From positions 7,035,327-7,099,326 of the forward strand of contig NC_085095.1 in NCBI RefSeq assembly GCF_963422355.1: a DNA stretch of 64,000 nt, in the 5' to 3' direction. Under the pieces are notes generated by a model, which was not told where the DNA came from, made no database searches, and worked only from the letters and a program-made list of their open reading frames with translations. This DNA comes from Corticium candelabrum. Its lineage: Eukaryota; Porifera; Homoscleromorpha; Homosclerophorida; Plakinidae. The position numbers were made by a program, and so were the translations under genes. Of this stretch, positions 21,365 to 33,502 are shown piece after piece (positions within the stretch are counted from its first letter, which is position 1; every line of letters starts with the position of its first letter).

Positions 21365-24300
21365 ATGACGGCAGTATTTGAACAAATAGCAGAGTTTGAC
21401 GAACCCGTGGAGGAATGGCCACTTTACGCAAAAAGTTTAGAACAATACTTCGCAGCAAATGGCGTAGACGACGCTGCTAGACAAAGAGCTATTCTATTAA
21501 GCGTGATTAGAGCTCGCACGTATCGAACTCTACGAAGTTTAGTGGCCCGTTGAAGCCTAGAGAGAAGTCGGTCAACGAAAGACTACAGACGTCGACAGAA
21601 CATTTCGACCCGAAGCAATCAGTAATAGTACAACAAATTAGATTTAACAGTCGATCGCGTCAGGAAGGTGAGTAGGTCGCTAAATTCACAGCAGAACTGC
21701 AGCGACTCAGTAAACATTGCGAATTTGGGGCGGTACTTAGTGATATGCTACGAGACAGACTAGTCGTAGGAACAACGAATGACCATATACAGCGACAGCT
21801 GTTGGCACAAGAAGAGCTGACATTCAGGCGGGCGTATGATTAGCGATTGCACAAGAAACAGCTGAAAAGAATTCCGCAGAGCTAAACAGAAGGAATTCGA
21901 AGCAATGAGTACTCATGGCAAGCCAGAAGGAGAGTTCGTACACTAGTTACAGAAACAGCCTGTACACCAGTTACAGAAGCAACGAGTACCCAAAGCAGGT
22001 AACAGACCGACTGACAAGATATCCAGTTGTTGTTATCGTTGTGGTAAACAGGGACACGAACAGTTCGAGTGCTGGTTCAAGAATGTCAATGTTTTGGTTG
22101 GGGGAAAATTGGGATGCAAAGGTTGTTTGTCGCACAGCGAAAAAACGGCCCAGAAAGAGGACAGTAGTAAAAGTACATACAAATCGGCTATGAGGAGGTG
22201 CAGTCAGATACAAATAAGGATGAGGATGTTGAGTGGATTAGTGGCAATATTCACGCGTTACACAAAGGAAAAGAGAAGCCTATGAAGTCAACGTTGACTG
22301 TACAAGGACAGCCACTGTAAATGGAAATAGACACAAGAGCGAGTGCCAGTATTGTGAGCAAAACAACATGGAAGTCATGCAGTCTGGAAGAAAGGTGAAG
22401 CACCATTAAAAGATACAAAAAGACTCTGAAGACATATACGTACTGGGGAACAGGTACCTGTACGTGGAAAGTTGAAAGTGTGGGTAGACACTCCAGATGG
22501 ACGCCGATTGTCTCTTCCGCTTGTTGTAGTGGTAAGCTCTGGCCCGAGTGTATTAGGAAGAAACTGGATTTGACAATTACAAAATGATTGGGGAAGAGTT
22601 CATCTTCTGGAGGCAATCCCTCACCAAGGAAAAGTGGGAGAGTTATTGTTATTACACAGTGAAGTGTTCAGTGGGAAGTTAGGCAGATTACAAGGTGTGG
22701 AAGTGAAATTACCAGTGACAGAAACGACGAGTCCCAAGTTTTACAAACCAAGACAAGTACTGTATGCTTTGAGAGAGAAGATAGAAGAAGAATTGTCCGA
22801 CCTCACAAAAGCCAGAATTATTGAGCCAATTCACTATTAGGAGTGGACAGCTCTTGTAGTTCCAGTATTGAAAAACAATGAAAAGGTCAGAATCTCTGGA
22901 GACTATCGGTTGACAGTGAATCAAGTGTTGAAATGCGATATTTATCCGATTCCACACATTGAAACTTGTTTACTCGAATAGCAGGAGGACAGCGGTTTAC
23001 AACTCTGGATTTGGATAGAGCATATCAACAGCTTGTACTTGATGAGGAATCACGTAAGTATGTTGTCATCAATACTCACCAGGGATCATATCAGTACACT
23101 AGACTACCGTTTGGTGTTTCATCGGCTCCTGGTATCTTGCAAGGACGTTGAAAACTCTGTTGCAAGCAATTCCAGGAGTAGTGGTCTACTTAGATGACAT
23201 TTAATAACAGAAAGAAACGAACAAGAGCATTTGTCTACCTTAGTTAAGGTAATCACAAAATCGGAAGAAGCTGGACTAAGGCTGAATAAAGACAAATGCC
23301 GGTTCATGCAATCTAAAGTAGTGTATTTGGGACATGTCATTGACAAGACAGGGTTACATCCGGACAAGGGACGAATTCAGGCAATAATGGACGCCCCCAG
23401 ACCACAAAATGTGACAGAATTAAAAGCATGCATAGGATTGCTTTCTTATTATGGTGAATTTGTCGACAGTTCTAGCTCCACTACATATATTGTTACAAAA
23501 GAAGTAAAGTGGAACTGGTCACGTGAACAAGAACGAGCTTATCGCCAATCAAAACAACTGTCAGTGTCAGCCAAAGTGTTAGCACATTTCGATCCACAGC
23601 AAGAGTCCATCGTAACCTGAGATGCTTCGTCGTACGGTTTAGGTGCTGTAGTGGCTCAGAGAGGAAAGGACGGAAGAGAACATCCAGTAGCATTTACATC
23701 GAGAACATCGACGAAAGCGAAGAGGAATTTACGCATAGTGAAAAGAGAAGCATTGGCAATAGTTTTTGGTCTACAAAGATTTCACCAATAACTGTTTGGT
23801 AGAGAGTTTGTACTACAGTCTCAGACCATAAACCACTGGTAGGATTGTTGGGGAAATACGTCTCTTCTGCTAATGGCATCAGTGAGAATCCATCGATGGC
23901 CCATGATTCTATAGGGTTACAGTTATAAGTTGCGATACAAATCAAGACGGGACATCGGTAATGCAGATGACTGCAGTCGATTAGCCTTACAACTATCGTC
24001 GACAACTGAGGAAGAACAACCACAGACAATTCAATTTTACAGCAACTGGAATCGTCACCAGTATTGGCAAAAGATGTTAGAAGACAGACAGAACAAGACC
24101 CTATACTGTCTAGGATACAATATTATGTCAATCATGGTTGGCCCAAGAACCACTAATCAAAGCGTCGACTCCTTAATGGCAAAGAGCAAGTAAATTATCT
24201 ATAAAAAGGGATGCGTATTATGGGGGTACAGGGTGATTGTACCACCACAAAGGCAACAACGAGTTTTGGAGTTACATGCTGGTCATCCTGGTGTAGAACG

Positions 24301-25300
24301 AATGAAAGGCTTAGCCAGAACAATAGTCTGGTGGCCCGGACTGGATGGAGACATCGAATGCAAGGTCCAAAGTTGGTCTAGTTGTCAAGAAACAAGGAAC
24401 GCACCACCAAAAGCTCCGTTGTGTCCTGGTCGTGGCCCCATCAGTCATGAATGAGGGTGCACGTGGACTACGCTGGACCCTTGCTAGGTAAACTGTTTAT
24501 TGTACTCATTGATGCACACTCGAAGTGGATTGAAGTCGAACCTTTAGAATCAGCGACGACGAAAACAACAGTGGCAAAGTTAAGAAAACAATTCTCAACT
24601 TATGGAATTCCTGAAAAACTGGTATCAGACAATGGGTCAGTATTCGCCAGTCAGGAGTTTACCGATTTTGTAAAATCGAATGGAATAGACCACATTAAAA
24701 ACAGCACCTTATCATCCGTCAAGTAATAGGCTGGCAGAAAGAGTAGTACAAGTATTGAAGAAAGAACTGTCCTTAGCAAAACAAGGAACATTTGACATAT
24801 TGCTTGACACAAGTGTTGTTCAGCTTCCGAATTATTACACCGCATTCCACAACAGGAATATCGCTTGTGGAATTATTAATGGGTCGCAAATTACAGTCAC
24901 GTTTAGATTTGTTACACCCCAACTTGGATCAAACAGTACACAAAAACAATGGCAACAGAAACATTTCTACAAGGGTAACCGGAATATAATGATAAACCTC
25001 TACAACGGAGTGAGAGTCTACATGCGCAATTACAACAGAGGTCGTCCTTGGGTAGCTGGTGTAGTTCAGTCGAAAACAAGCCCCCTATCATACACTATCA
25101 AACTGGAAGATGAGAGGGTAGTCAAACGACATTTGGATCAGATTCGGAAACCTTACAATCAGAAACACATGAAAGAGGTAAACCAGAAGACTTACTAGTG
25201 GAACCAATACCTCCACAGGATAAACCATGTTCAAGAGAAATGGTACCGGTATCACTGGGGGAACCCAAAAAGTGGGATGTCGCACCAGACTTACCAAAAA
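21365..25300 (+). pseudogene. Gypsy B gag-pol, multiply broken
   Basis: Gag starts MTAVFEQIAEFDEPVEE at 21365. A CYRCGKQGHEQFEC knuckle lies near 22035, with the protease region near 22440-22570. RT is at about 22740-23400 (LDRAYQQLVLDEESRK; VYLDDI near 23185 followed by a shift) and RNase H at about 23560-23980 (stop in the first aspartate region, DASSYGLGAVVAQ). The integrase zinc finger is near 24260-24420 (HAGHPGVERMKG ... CQETRN), the core at 24450-24800 (VLIDAHSKW, SDNGSVF) and the tail near 25000-25170. Stops and shifts occur every few hundred bases. Non-functional. Confidence 0.8.
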
Positions 25301-25305
25301 AACAA

Positions 25306-27850
25306 TAACGACGCTGATGTCATACTCTTGTAGACGTAATAGTATTCTCTGTAGCCTTTTTGGTGTAGACTGTAGAGGCTTAATTGTGATATATTGTTTC
25401 CAGTGGCTTGTGGTTTGTTTCCACGTTCACTGCATGTAATTATTCCATTTGTATATGAGTGAAATTCTCAACTCCAAACACAATGGAGAGCAATTCTTTC
25501 TCTATCTGTGCGTAATTCTTCTCTGTTTCTGTCAAGGCTCTGCTTGTGTAAGCAACAGGCTGTCCTTTCTGCATTAGGGCTTCTCCAAGGCCTAGCTGTT
25601 GAGACTTGTCAGATTGTACTGTTACCTTTTCTGCTGGGTCAAAGTACTTCAACACTGGAGTCGTCACTGCTGTTTTGATTCTCTCAAATATTAATTGCAA
25701 CATGTGTGCTTGTTCAGCACAATTTCACATCAAATTTCACAGCTCGCATAGATCAGATAAGTAGCCGACAAACTTAGACAGATAGTTTACCATTCCCATG
25801 AGTCTTCTAACTCCAGCTCTGTCTTGAGGTTTCTGCATTTTCTGAATTGCTGTGACTTTTGCAGGGTCTGGTTTAAGTCAATTGTCTGTCAGTATAATGT
25901 CTCATATATGCACTTGGGGCATGGCTATTTTGCATTTCTCTTGATTCAGCTTCAATCCCTTTCTCTGCATCTATTCAGCAATTGGATTATCTTTGAATCA
26001 TAATCATTTCTGGCTGCTTGTTGGGTTGCTTCCTTGCCAATCACTAATATGTCATCTGCAACTGTGTAAACTCCTGGTAGATTCTGTATTGCTGCATCTT
26101 CTTTGGAATATCTCAAGTGCTGGCGAGATGCCAAATGGCATTCGCTTCCATCTGTATATCGACCATAGGGAGTCGCAAATGTAGTCAGTAGGTTTGACTC
26201 TTTGTCTAGTTCAATGTCCCAAAATTTCGTTTCTCACATCCAGGTCACTTAAGTTAAGACTTTGGCTTGATTCATTTCTGGCAAGAGGACTTCCAATGTT
26301 GCATGGTAAGAGATAGTGACTTCGCTTGAGCGCTCTATTCAGAGGGTTTGGATCAATGCAGATTCGTAATTTTCCATTTGGTTTATGCACAACAACCAAA
26401 CTGGATATCCAATCTGTGAGCTTGTCTTCCCTCTGGACAATGTCCATTTTCTCTAAACGGTCCAGCTCCTTTTTCAATTCTGCTTTGACTAGCAATATTC
26501 TGCTAACTGGTAATCTCACTGCTTGTACCGTATCATCAACTTCTAGTTTTAGCTTTCTTTCCAATTGTCCAACTTCTCCTTGGAATACTTCTGGGTATTT
26601 GTTCACATGCAAATTTTGCTTTGTCAATCCACTTATCTTGTGCTTTGCTGCTTATGGTGCCTTCTTCTGCTGAGTGGTCACCATCTGAATGTTCTCTTTC
26701 TGTATATACATGTAGTAATTGCATTCATTGCACCGCTTTTGCTCCCAGTATTGCAGCTGGTGCCTTTTCAACCACCACAAATTGTGTGAGATAGCTTCTG
26801 CCATTCTTTGGGTTTCTATAACCATCACTTGGCACTTCCCAATGGGCGTGATGGTAGTTCCATCATATAGAGATAGGATCTGTCCTTCAGGTTCTCAACT
26901 GTGCTTAGATCAGCTTTCCTTAGGACGTTGCAGGTAGCTCCTGTGTCCGATTGGAATTGTATTCTTTGTCCATGCAGCCACTTTCATTCTTGCATATATT
27001 CGATTTGGATGTTGTCCATCAATAGTGTTGACAGTCAGCTCGTCAGTCAACGTCAATGTCAGTGCATACTCAGTTTGTGAGACGTCACTGCTGTAGATCT
27101 CATCACTGTCATAGTCGTATTTTTCATGGAATGCAATCTCGTTTTGTCTCAAGGTGCACGCGTGTCTTAGATTTGCACATGCTTGTGTAGTGGTGCAATT
27201 TGCCACATGCTCTGAATTGTTTACCTTAGGCTTTGCAATACCGTGCGCCTTTGGAGTGCGTCTTGCCACAATATTTGCATTCTTGAGGAGGTGCAGTATC
27301 TCTAGTTCTGCTGCTTTCTGACTCTGCTTTTTGCGTTGCGCTTGCACGCCGCAAAAGCAGTGTCGTTTGCAGTCATCACTTCCATCTGTTCATTCGTTGA
27401 TTCGCTTGCTCGGCATATGTCTAAGCATTCGTGAATTCGAAGGCTGAGGTTCTTCTTTTGCAGGAGGAGTTTTATCGCGCTATTGTTTTTGACTCCGATT
27501 GCCGCAAAGCTGCATGTCTTCGCGAGCTGTTTCAGTGCTGTGAGAAATTGGTCAAACGTTTCGCCTTCTTGCCGCGTTCTCTGGTTGAAAATAAACCTCT
27601 CGTAAATTACTTTGGTCTCAGTACTTAATTTCCATCATAGCGAGTACTTTGTCCATGTCTGATTTGTCTGCCTCGTTGTTGAATGGTAACGAATTGTAGA
27701 TTCGCAGAGCATCTGGGCTTATGCAAACCAAATAGGAGCGAGATAATTGCCCGCGACCAAATAGTCCCCACGACCAAATAGTCCCTGTACAGTACGTATC
27801 CAAACGCATCCGAACCGGATCTCTCAGAACTCATTACAGAGATCTCGGAC
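25306..27850 (-). pseudogene. Gypsy C: gag, protease, RT, RNase H remnant
   Basis: Minus-strand remnant of another Gypsy family. Gag is near 27850-27430 (CISPDALRIYNSLPF, then RTRQEGETFDQFLTAL), a knuckle and protease region near 27350-26910, RT at about 26630-26000 (LEKMDIVQREDKLTDWISSL, ICIDPNPLNRALKR) and RNase H at 25703-25306 (PVAYTSRALTETEKNYAQIE). Integrase is absent, cut off at the junction with Gypsy B. It is strongly decayed. The gag end matches, in family, the gag start found at 32955-32773 and 29071-29015, so both are probably parts of one element. Confidence 0.7.
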
Positions 27851-28570
27851 CCACGTGGCGCTCAACTTCAAACGTTCCTAATGGTAGCCAGACTATCACC
27901 ACTGACACTAAGCGCCTCAAAAGCCAGCTATCGGCAAGTAAAAAAACCCGATTTATTCTTTCACATTTCACATTTCATATTTCACTTTTCACATTTCACA
28001 TTTCACTTTTGTCAGCCAGGCTAGCGCCTCACTCGAAGCAGCTACAACGACGAGAGTGACACACCAAACGATTCGCTCTTAATTGTCCGAAGAATTGCAC
28101 TGACCCAACAGCTAGAAATGTGCAAAGTCACCTTGTATCAGTCAACTGCTGCCATGCAATTCCACGTACTGCTTCCCTCAACGCCATGTTGTTCCGGTCA
28201 CGTGTGTACATGTGGCTACCGTTTAGAAGCCTAGCTGCCACTTCCACCATGCTGCTTACAGTTGCGTGTAGTTGAACATGTATGACTATGTTCAACGGCG
28301 CGGCGTCCTGTCTGACTCTCTGTGCATGTAAGCGTGTATCTCTTCCGTGGAACCCTAGGTAATGGAGTTGTTTATAGATGCAATCAGTGTTATTACGTAC
28401 ATCCGTCAGCTGCTACGTACGTCCGTGTAAGTACTACATACGGTGATAAGGGGGCGGGACAGAGAGTGCAACCTCCACGTGGTCTGTGCTGGGTTTTGAA
28501 CATAAAAGTATTCTCACATGTTCAAAATGCTAAGCACTCGGTTTACTAAAACTGTCATTTTCATCTTCGT

Positions 28571-28573
<3 letters not shown>
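27851..28573. other. non-coding segment with a TTCACAT minisatellite
   Basis: No gene is seen. A short array of TTTCACATTTCAC-like units occupies about 27957-28013. Nearby at 27757-27792, CGACCAAATAGTCCC occurs twice in tandem. The segment seems to be part of an insertion that separates two gag pieces of the Gypsy C/F element. Confidence 0.45.
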
Positions 28574-28645
<72 letters not shown>

Positions 28646-28660
28646 GTATATATATGTATA

Positions 28661-28755
<95 letters not shown>
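28574..28755. repeat. (TA)n microsatellite with TATG interruptions
   Basis: About 180 bp of TA with scattered GTA and GCA variants. It produces the YIYIYI open frames on both strands. Confidence 0.98.
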
Positions 28756-28759
<4 letters not shown>

Positions 28760-28801
28760 GTGCTCGCGTAGTATACTTTTAACATAGCTAAAAATATATG
28801 A

Positions 28802-29010
28802 AACAAGTCCAAAAACATTTTGAGAAAATGATGGGTATGTAGGGATGGGTATGTACTTATGTCATTTATGCCCATCTAGTACATCACATTCACAACTGCT
28901 GCAAGCGATCTAGGTAAAAAGATTGTGATGTAGGAGATGGGCATAAATGACATAAGTACATACCCATCCCTACATACCCATCATTTTCTCAAAAGTTTTT
29001 GGACTTGTTC
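28802..29010. mobile_element. foldback (hairpin) element
   Basis: About 75-bp arms, 28802-28876 and 28935-29010, are inverted copies with a one-base indel (AACAAGTCCAAAAA ... TTTTTGGACTTGTT). Partial pairing continues into the loop (ACATCACA with TGTGATGT). No protein is encoded. It is likely a foldback or MITE-type element. Confidence 0.7.
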
Positions 29011-29014
29011 TATA

Positions 29015-29071
29015 TCTATTGTCTCGTACCTGCAAGTTAGACAAGATCAAGATCTCACAGCTGTTCCCTTT
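29015..29071 (-). pseudogene. gag piece of Gypsy C/F, downstream of the Gypsy D insertion
   Basis: GNSCEILILSNLQVRDNRYR on the minus strand continues the gag motif that ends WREWRQI at 32773. This W-NSxEI...RxxT pattern is usual for the start of Gypsy gag. It runs into the foldback element at 29010. Confidence 0.55.
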
Positions 29072-29227
29072 TGTGTTTGCTCGGTGGACACAGGCTCGAT
29101 TAGTTAGAGATTCACTTGTTATTACACACTCTACAACGCTCACTAACGTACTAACCAAATAGTGCTATGTCAAATTACTACATACCATGCCAGCTAGGTC
29201 TAATCTAATTAAGTGTCATACACTACA
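29072..29227 (-). repeat. 3' LTR of Gypsy D
   Basis: 156 bp starting TGTAGTGTATGACAC and ending GAGCAAACACA on the minus strand. It differs from its partner at only a handful of positions. Confidence 0.85.
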
Positions 29228-29238
29228 CTTCTCTCCCT

Positions 29239-32002
29239 TTAGTTTTTTCGATACCTGAGAGGTAGCTGTCTGTTCTCTCGAGTTGGATATCTCCTTTGAC
29301 TGATTTCCTTCTGAGGTTCAGTTGCTCCATTGTCTGTGACTGGATCTTTAGTCTCAGTGGATTTCCTCATGACATGCTCCTCATCTGCAGTCTCCGTAGG
29401 TGTAAGTGTACTTGCTGGAAGTGTAGGATCTTCTAACACGGTTCCTGATGAATCTGGTACAACTGTAGCTGGCAAGATATCCGGTTCTTCTGGCAGAATC
29501 ACTTGTGTATTGGTCGCATCTCTTGTTATCAAGTGATCAATATGCACGTATCTTATGTGTCCGTCTACATTTACCAAATAAGATGTTGGTCCCAGTGGTT
29601 GTGTCACTCTTCCTGCGAGCCATTTGCTTCGACCATCCTTCTTGGATTCCAGACAGAAACAGTGTCTCCTGGACCCACTTCTCTTACATTGGTTGTAGCC
29701 TGGTTAAATTCTTCTCTTTGATGATCTCGTATCTTTTTCCCAGCTTCCGGTTTCAACAGACTTAGTCTCGTTCTAAGAGAACGTTTCATCAGCAACTCAG
29801 CCGGAGTCTTTCCAGTCGTCCCGTGTGGGGTAGTCCGATAATGAAGTAAGAACGATGACACTTGGTGACTCCATGTTCGCTTCGATGGCGTAGACTTCAA
29901 GCTCTTCTTTAATTCCTGTACCATCCTCTCCACCTGTCCATTCGTGGATGGGTGATATGGTGGGGTACGTTGATGGTGGATGCCATTTGAGCGCATGAAT
30001 TTACTAAACTCCTCCGATAGGAATTGAGGTCCATTGTCAGTTACCATACAATATGGTATTCCATGAGTTGCAAATGTTCTTCTCATACATTCTACTGTCT
30101 GGCAAGCAGTAGTATTCTTGTGTAATTCATGGACCTCTGGCCACTTTGAAAACGCATCTACTAACAATAAGTAGTGTCTTCCTCCGTACTCCGCAAAGTC
30201 TGCGTGGACACGTTCCCAAGGACCTTCTGGGTATATTCAAGGATGAATTGGCGTTGAAATTGCAAGTTTATTTCGTTGTTCCTGACACGTGGAACATGAT
30301 CTGACTATACTCTCAACATCTCTGTCCAAGCCAGGCCACCACACAAAACTTCTAGCCGTCGCCTTCATTCGCACCATTCCTATATGTCCTGTGTGTAGTT
30401 CAGACAATACTTGTTTTTGTAGTGAATATGGAATCACTACTCTTCCTCCATATATTAGACATCCCTCGGTAATAGATAACTCGGTTGACCTCTTGGCATA
30501 ACTGTGTAGTTCAGGCGACCCATTGGTTGGCCATCCCTCTAGAGAATACTTCAATACTCTGCTAAGGATAGGATCCTTGGCCCTGGCTTGTTTCACTTGG
30601 TCTGCTGTAACTGGCAAAGTGTCCAGTAATCTATATGGTACGTAATTTCGTTAGGATCGATCGCATCCACAAGCAGTGGAAGTCTGGACGGCATGTCCGC
30701 TTCTTGATTGTTTATTCCGGGAGTAAACTCTAAATCGCAATCATACGCACTCAGTACTATTGCCCAACGCTGCAATCTAGCAGCTGCCAAAGTCGAAATC
30801 CCTTGTTTCGATCCTAATATTTTAAGTGAAGGTCTATGGTCTGTCACTAGTGTAAATTTACGTCCGATCAAATACTTGTGGAACTGTCGTACACCATTGA
30901 TAAGAGCTAAGGCTTCCCTTTCCAACTGTGCATAACCTCTTTCAGTTGAAGACAATGTTCTGGATGTGAATACAATTGGTTGTTCAGTTCCATCTGGCAT
31001 AACGTGCGTTAAACAAGCCCTCTGGTGAGGCGTCACACTTGAGTCGTAATGGTTGTGCCAAATTGTAATGCGTTAGACAGCTCGAATTCAATAGTTTCTC
31101 TTTGCTTTTTTCAAAAGCTTGTTGTGATTTCTTCCAAATCCATGGCGTAGACTTCTGGAGTAGTTTGTACAAAGGTTGGAGGGTAGTTGAGATATTCGGT
31201 AAAAATCGACCATAGCAGTTGAGTAAACCCAAGTATGACTTTAATTGAGTTACATTCTGTGGTTGGGGAGCCTCTCTAATTGCTCAATACTTACTCTCCA
31301 ATGGTCTGAGCCCCTTCTCGCTAATTAGGTGCCCCAAATACTCCACTTCGGAAGTGTTGAATGTGCACTTCTCTTCTTTTAGTCGAATACCTCTCTTACT
31401 CAGTCGGTCCAACACAATGTCTAACCGCTGGTCATGTTCCTCCTGGCTACCTCCTACTACCAGTATGTCATCTAAGTAGTATATGCATCCTGGAATGCCT
31501 GCTAAAGTTTCATCTATGGCCTTTTGCCAAATAGCAGGTGCAGATGTGATTTCAAACGACATCCTTGTATACACAAAGAGTCCCTTGCTAGTATTGATTG
31601 TCAAGTCTGCCCGAGAGTCTGGGCTAATCCTCATTTGTTGGTATGCCTGTTTCATGTCCAAACGAGTAAAGACTCTTCCCCCTGCTAGGGTTGAAAACAG
31701 GTCTTGCGGATTAGGCATTGGGTAGCATTCCGCCTCTAGGTAAGGGTTCACACTAACTTTGTAGTCACCACATACCCGTATCGACCCGTCAGCCTTCCTT
31801 ACAATTACAATAGGTGATGCCCACTCGCTTCTGTTAATTGTCGAATTATTCCCTCCTGTTGCAAACGGTCCAGTTCTTCGTCTACTTTACTGTGTAGGGC
31901 GTAGGGTACCGGTCGCGGTCTATGGAACTTTGGCACTGCATTCTTTCTTAGTGTAATGCGTGCTTCGTATCCGTTCAGTGTTCCAATTCCCTTCTCAAAC
32001 AA
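29239..32002 (-). pseudogene. Gypsy D pol: RT, RNase H, integrase
   Basis: This is the least damaged of the minus-strand Gypsy pols between the two units. RT shows LDMKQAYQQMRI and an intact YLDDILV near 31480. RNase H has a KCDASPEG region near 31030 (interrupted by a shift) and TDHRPSLKIL. Integrase has the zinc finger (LHTGHIGMVRMK ... SCSTCQEQR) and the core: LVDAFSKW near 30160, TDNGPQF near 30050 and NGQVERMV near 29940. A C-terminal tail ends RRYPTRENRQLPLRY. Frame breaks lie near 31780, 31260, 31020, 30610, 30200 and 29610. It would copy and integrate the element; the breaks make it inactive. Confidence 0.8.
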
Positions 32003-32059
32003 TTGGGGGTATCTTTTAGTATAATCGGTACCCAGCGTCTTCCGTGGGCTAGTCGGTCT

Positions 32060-32601
32060 GTCGACTTGATTGCGGTTCTCCTCGCAACAATTTCAGTTCA
32101 TGTCTTGTGGTTTCGTGCGCTCGAGTTAGCGACAGTGCCTTTTCCAATGTCAGGTCTCGTTCTGCTAGGACCTTCTGCTGTAGGCCTTCATGTCGGAGAC
32201 CGCACCCCAATTGATCGCGTAACTCTGTGTTCAGGCTGTCCGCGAATTCGCAATTTTTGCTAGGCGGCGCAATTCTGCAACGTAATTTGCAATTGATTCG
32301 CCCTCTTTCTGCTGTCTCTTATAACATTTGAACCTTTCGGCGATAACTATCTTCCTCGGTTCGTAATGATTCTTCAGCAATGTGATGAGTTCGTCGAGGG
32401 TCTTAGCTTGTGGTTTAGTTGGACTGACGAGGTTCGATAATATTGAGTACGTTGTTCCTCCGACTGTCGTGAGGAATATTGCTTTCATTTTGTCCGCGTC
32501 GACGATGTTGTTGGCGGTACAATAGAGCAGTGATATTCATCAATCTTGTCACCTGGTTGGAGTGGTTCCAAATGTCCATACTTTGTGTGGCTCTGCGCCA
32601 T
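32060..32601 (-). pseudogene. Gypsy D gag fragment
   Basis: The ATG near 32601 is followed by a short frame (MAQSHTKYGHLEP), then after a shift by MKAIFLTTVGGTTYSIL and NHYEPRKIVIAERFKCYKRQ. The shared NHYEPxKIVIAxRF motif links it to Gypsy A gag. Gag stops near 32060, directly followed by the RT start, so the CCHC knuckles and protease have been lost by deletion. Confidence 0.75.
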
Positions 32602-32616
32602 CCTCGTCGTCAATTT

Positions 32617-32772
32617 TGTGTTTGCTCGGTGGACACGGGCTCGATTAGTTAGAGACTCACTTGTTATTACACACTCTACAACGCTCACTAAGATACTAAC
32701 CAAATAGTGCTATGTCTAATTACTACATACCATGCCAGCTAGGTCTAATCTAATTAAGTGTCATACACTGCA
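32617..32772 (-). repeat. 5' LTR of Gypsy D
   Basis: 156 bp partner LTR; its first bases read TGCAGTG instead of TGTAGTG. It is followed on the minus strand by TTGACGACGAGGATGG leading into gag. Confidence 0.85.
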
Positions 32773-32955
32773 TTACCAATCTGTCGCCACTCTCGCCAAT
32801 GCTGGGAAAGGTTCCCTTGACCACTAGCGGTTTGGGTAGCGGTATTCTACCTTGCATATGGAAAGGGAATTCGGCTTGTTCGGCTGCATGCTGCTTGCTG
32901 CTGCGCCTGCTGAACTACTGGCTGTTCTATTTCTGCTTGTTCCATCACTAGCCAT
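32773..32955 (-). pseudogene. gag start of Gypsy C/F, upstream of the Gypsy D insertion
   Basis: Minus-strand start near 32955, with a shift between MEQAEIEQPVVQQAQQQAA and FPFHMQGRIPLPKPLVVKG. It ends NLSQHWREWRQI at the edge of Gypsy D. Function in capsid formation is inferred from the family. Confidence 0.6.
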
Positions 32956-32966
32956 TCCTGACACCA

Positions 32967-33151
32967 TGTAAACGTTTGCACGCCTAGTAAAATACGTTGT
33001 ATTGCAATTTGCAATACAACGTATAATATATCACTAGCTCAAAGTACAGTGTACAACCAGTTAGGCTAGCATCGAGTGATCGAGTGCATGCTAAGTGCTA
33101 TTCTACCTTGATATAGTCTACTAATCTAATTATCTAAAACCACTCGTAACA
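32967..33151 (-). repeat. candidate 5' LTR of Gypsy C/F
   Basis: 185 bp on the minus strand from TGTTACGAGTGG to GCAAACGTTTACA, followed by TGGTGTCAGGA, a primer-binding-like site also found after the left LTR of Gypsy E. An internal perfect 14-bp inverted repeat (ACGTTGTATTGCAA with a one-base loop) lies near 32992-33020. No partner LTR is in the window. Confidence 0.5.
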
Positions 33152-33489
33152 GTAGCCACAGTAGATTAATTCTAAATTTAATTAATTATAACATTTGGGG
33201 TTTGATCACTAAAAGAGTGACGGTCGGCCGACTGCAAAATAGATACTTTACATATACATTATTATCTCATATGGACAACAGGGCATAAGTTTGTTATGTC
33301 TAGATCTCTGTCATGGTTACCATGTCTGCACTTGAACGTAATTTCCATATTTACAGCATCATATTGAAGTAGACTCCCCAGTCTTCCTCCTCGCGAGGAA
33401 GACAGGGTACGAGTCTAATATTAAAGACAAAATATCAGTGAATAGGCAATTCAAACGAAATTGTTTAAATAAATAATTTATTAATCAAT
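33152..33489. other. 3' flank of ROCO unit 2, outer part
   Basis: AT-rich, resembling 590-900 on the outer side of unit 1. No gene is seen. A GTCTTCCTCCTCGCGAGGAAGAC palindrome-like stretch lies near 33382-33404. Confidence 0.5.
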
Positions 33490-33502
33490 TAAATAAGTAG
33501 TA

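Larger units (their letters stand above)
21197..25308 (+). mobile_element. Gypsy B, same family as X, 3' truncated
   Basis: The LTR at 21197-21351 is followed by TCTGGCGACGAGGATG, a primer-binding-like site, and gag at 21365. Gag, nucleocapsid, protease, RT, RNase H and integrase can be followed in order, in many frames. The element stops near 25308 without a 3' LTR, where antisense RNase H sequence of Gypsy C begins. Sequence is close to the X copies inside the Roc-COR introns. Confidence 0.8.
29072..32772 (-). mobile_element. Gypsy D, inserted in the gag of Gypsy C/F
   Basis: LTRs lie at 29072-29227 (3') and 32617-32772 (5'). On the minus strand the order is LTR, primer site, gag, RT, RNase H, integrase, LTR. 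The nucleocapsid and protease region is missing. The flanks fit a one-mismatch target duplication (TTCCC and TTACC on the plus strand) if the T run at the LTR edge is counted as LTR. Gag of another element can be read on both sides. Confidence 0.85.

Noticed and set aside
22251..22616. Minus-strand frames over Gypsy B and X protease regions (for example 22251-22616, 39479-39712)
   Set aside because: They are antisense shadows of the same retroelement segment, recurring wherever that segment recurs.
28514..28875. Open frames of YIYIYI near 28514-28875
   Set aside because: They are translations of the (TA)n tract.
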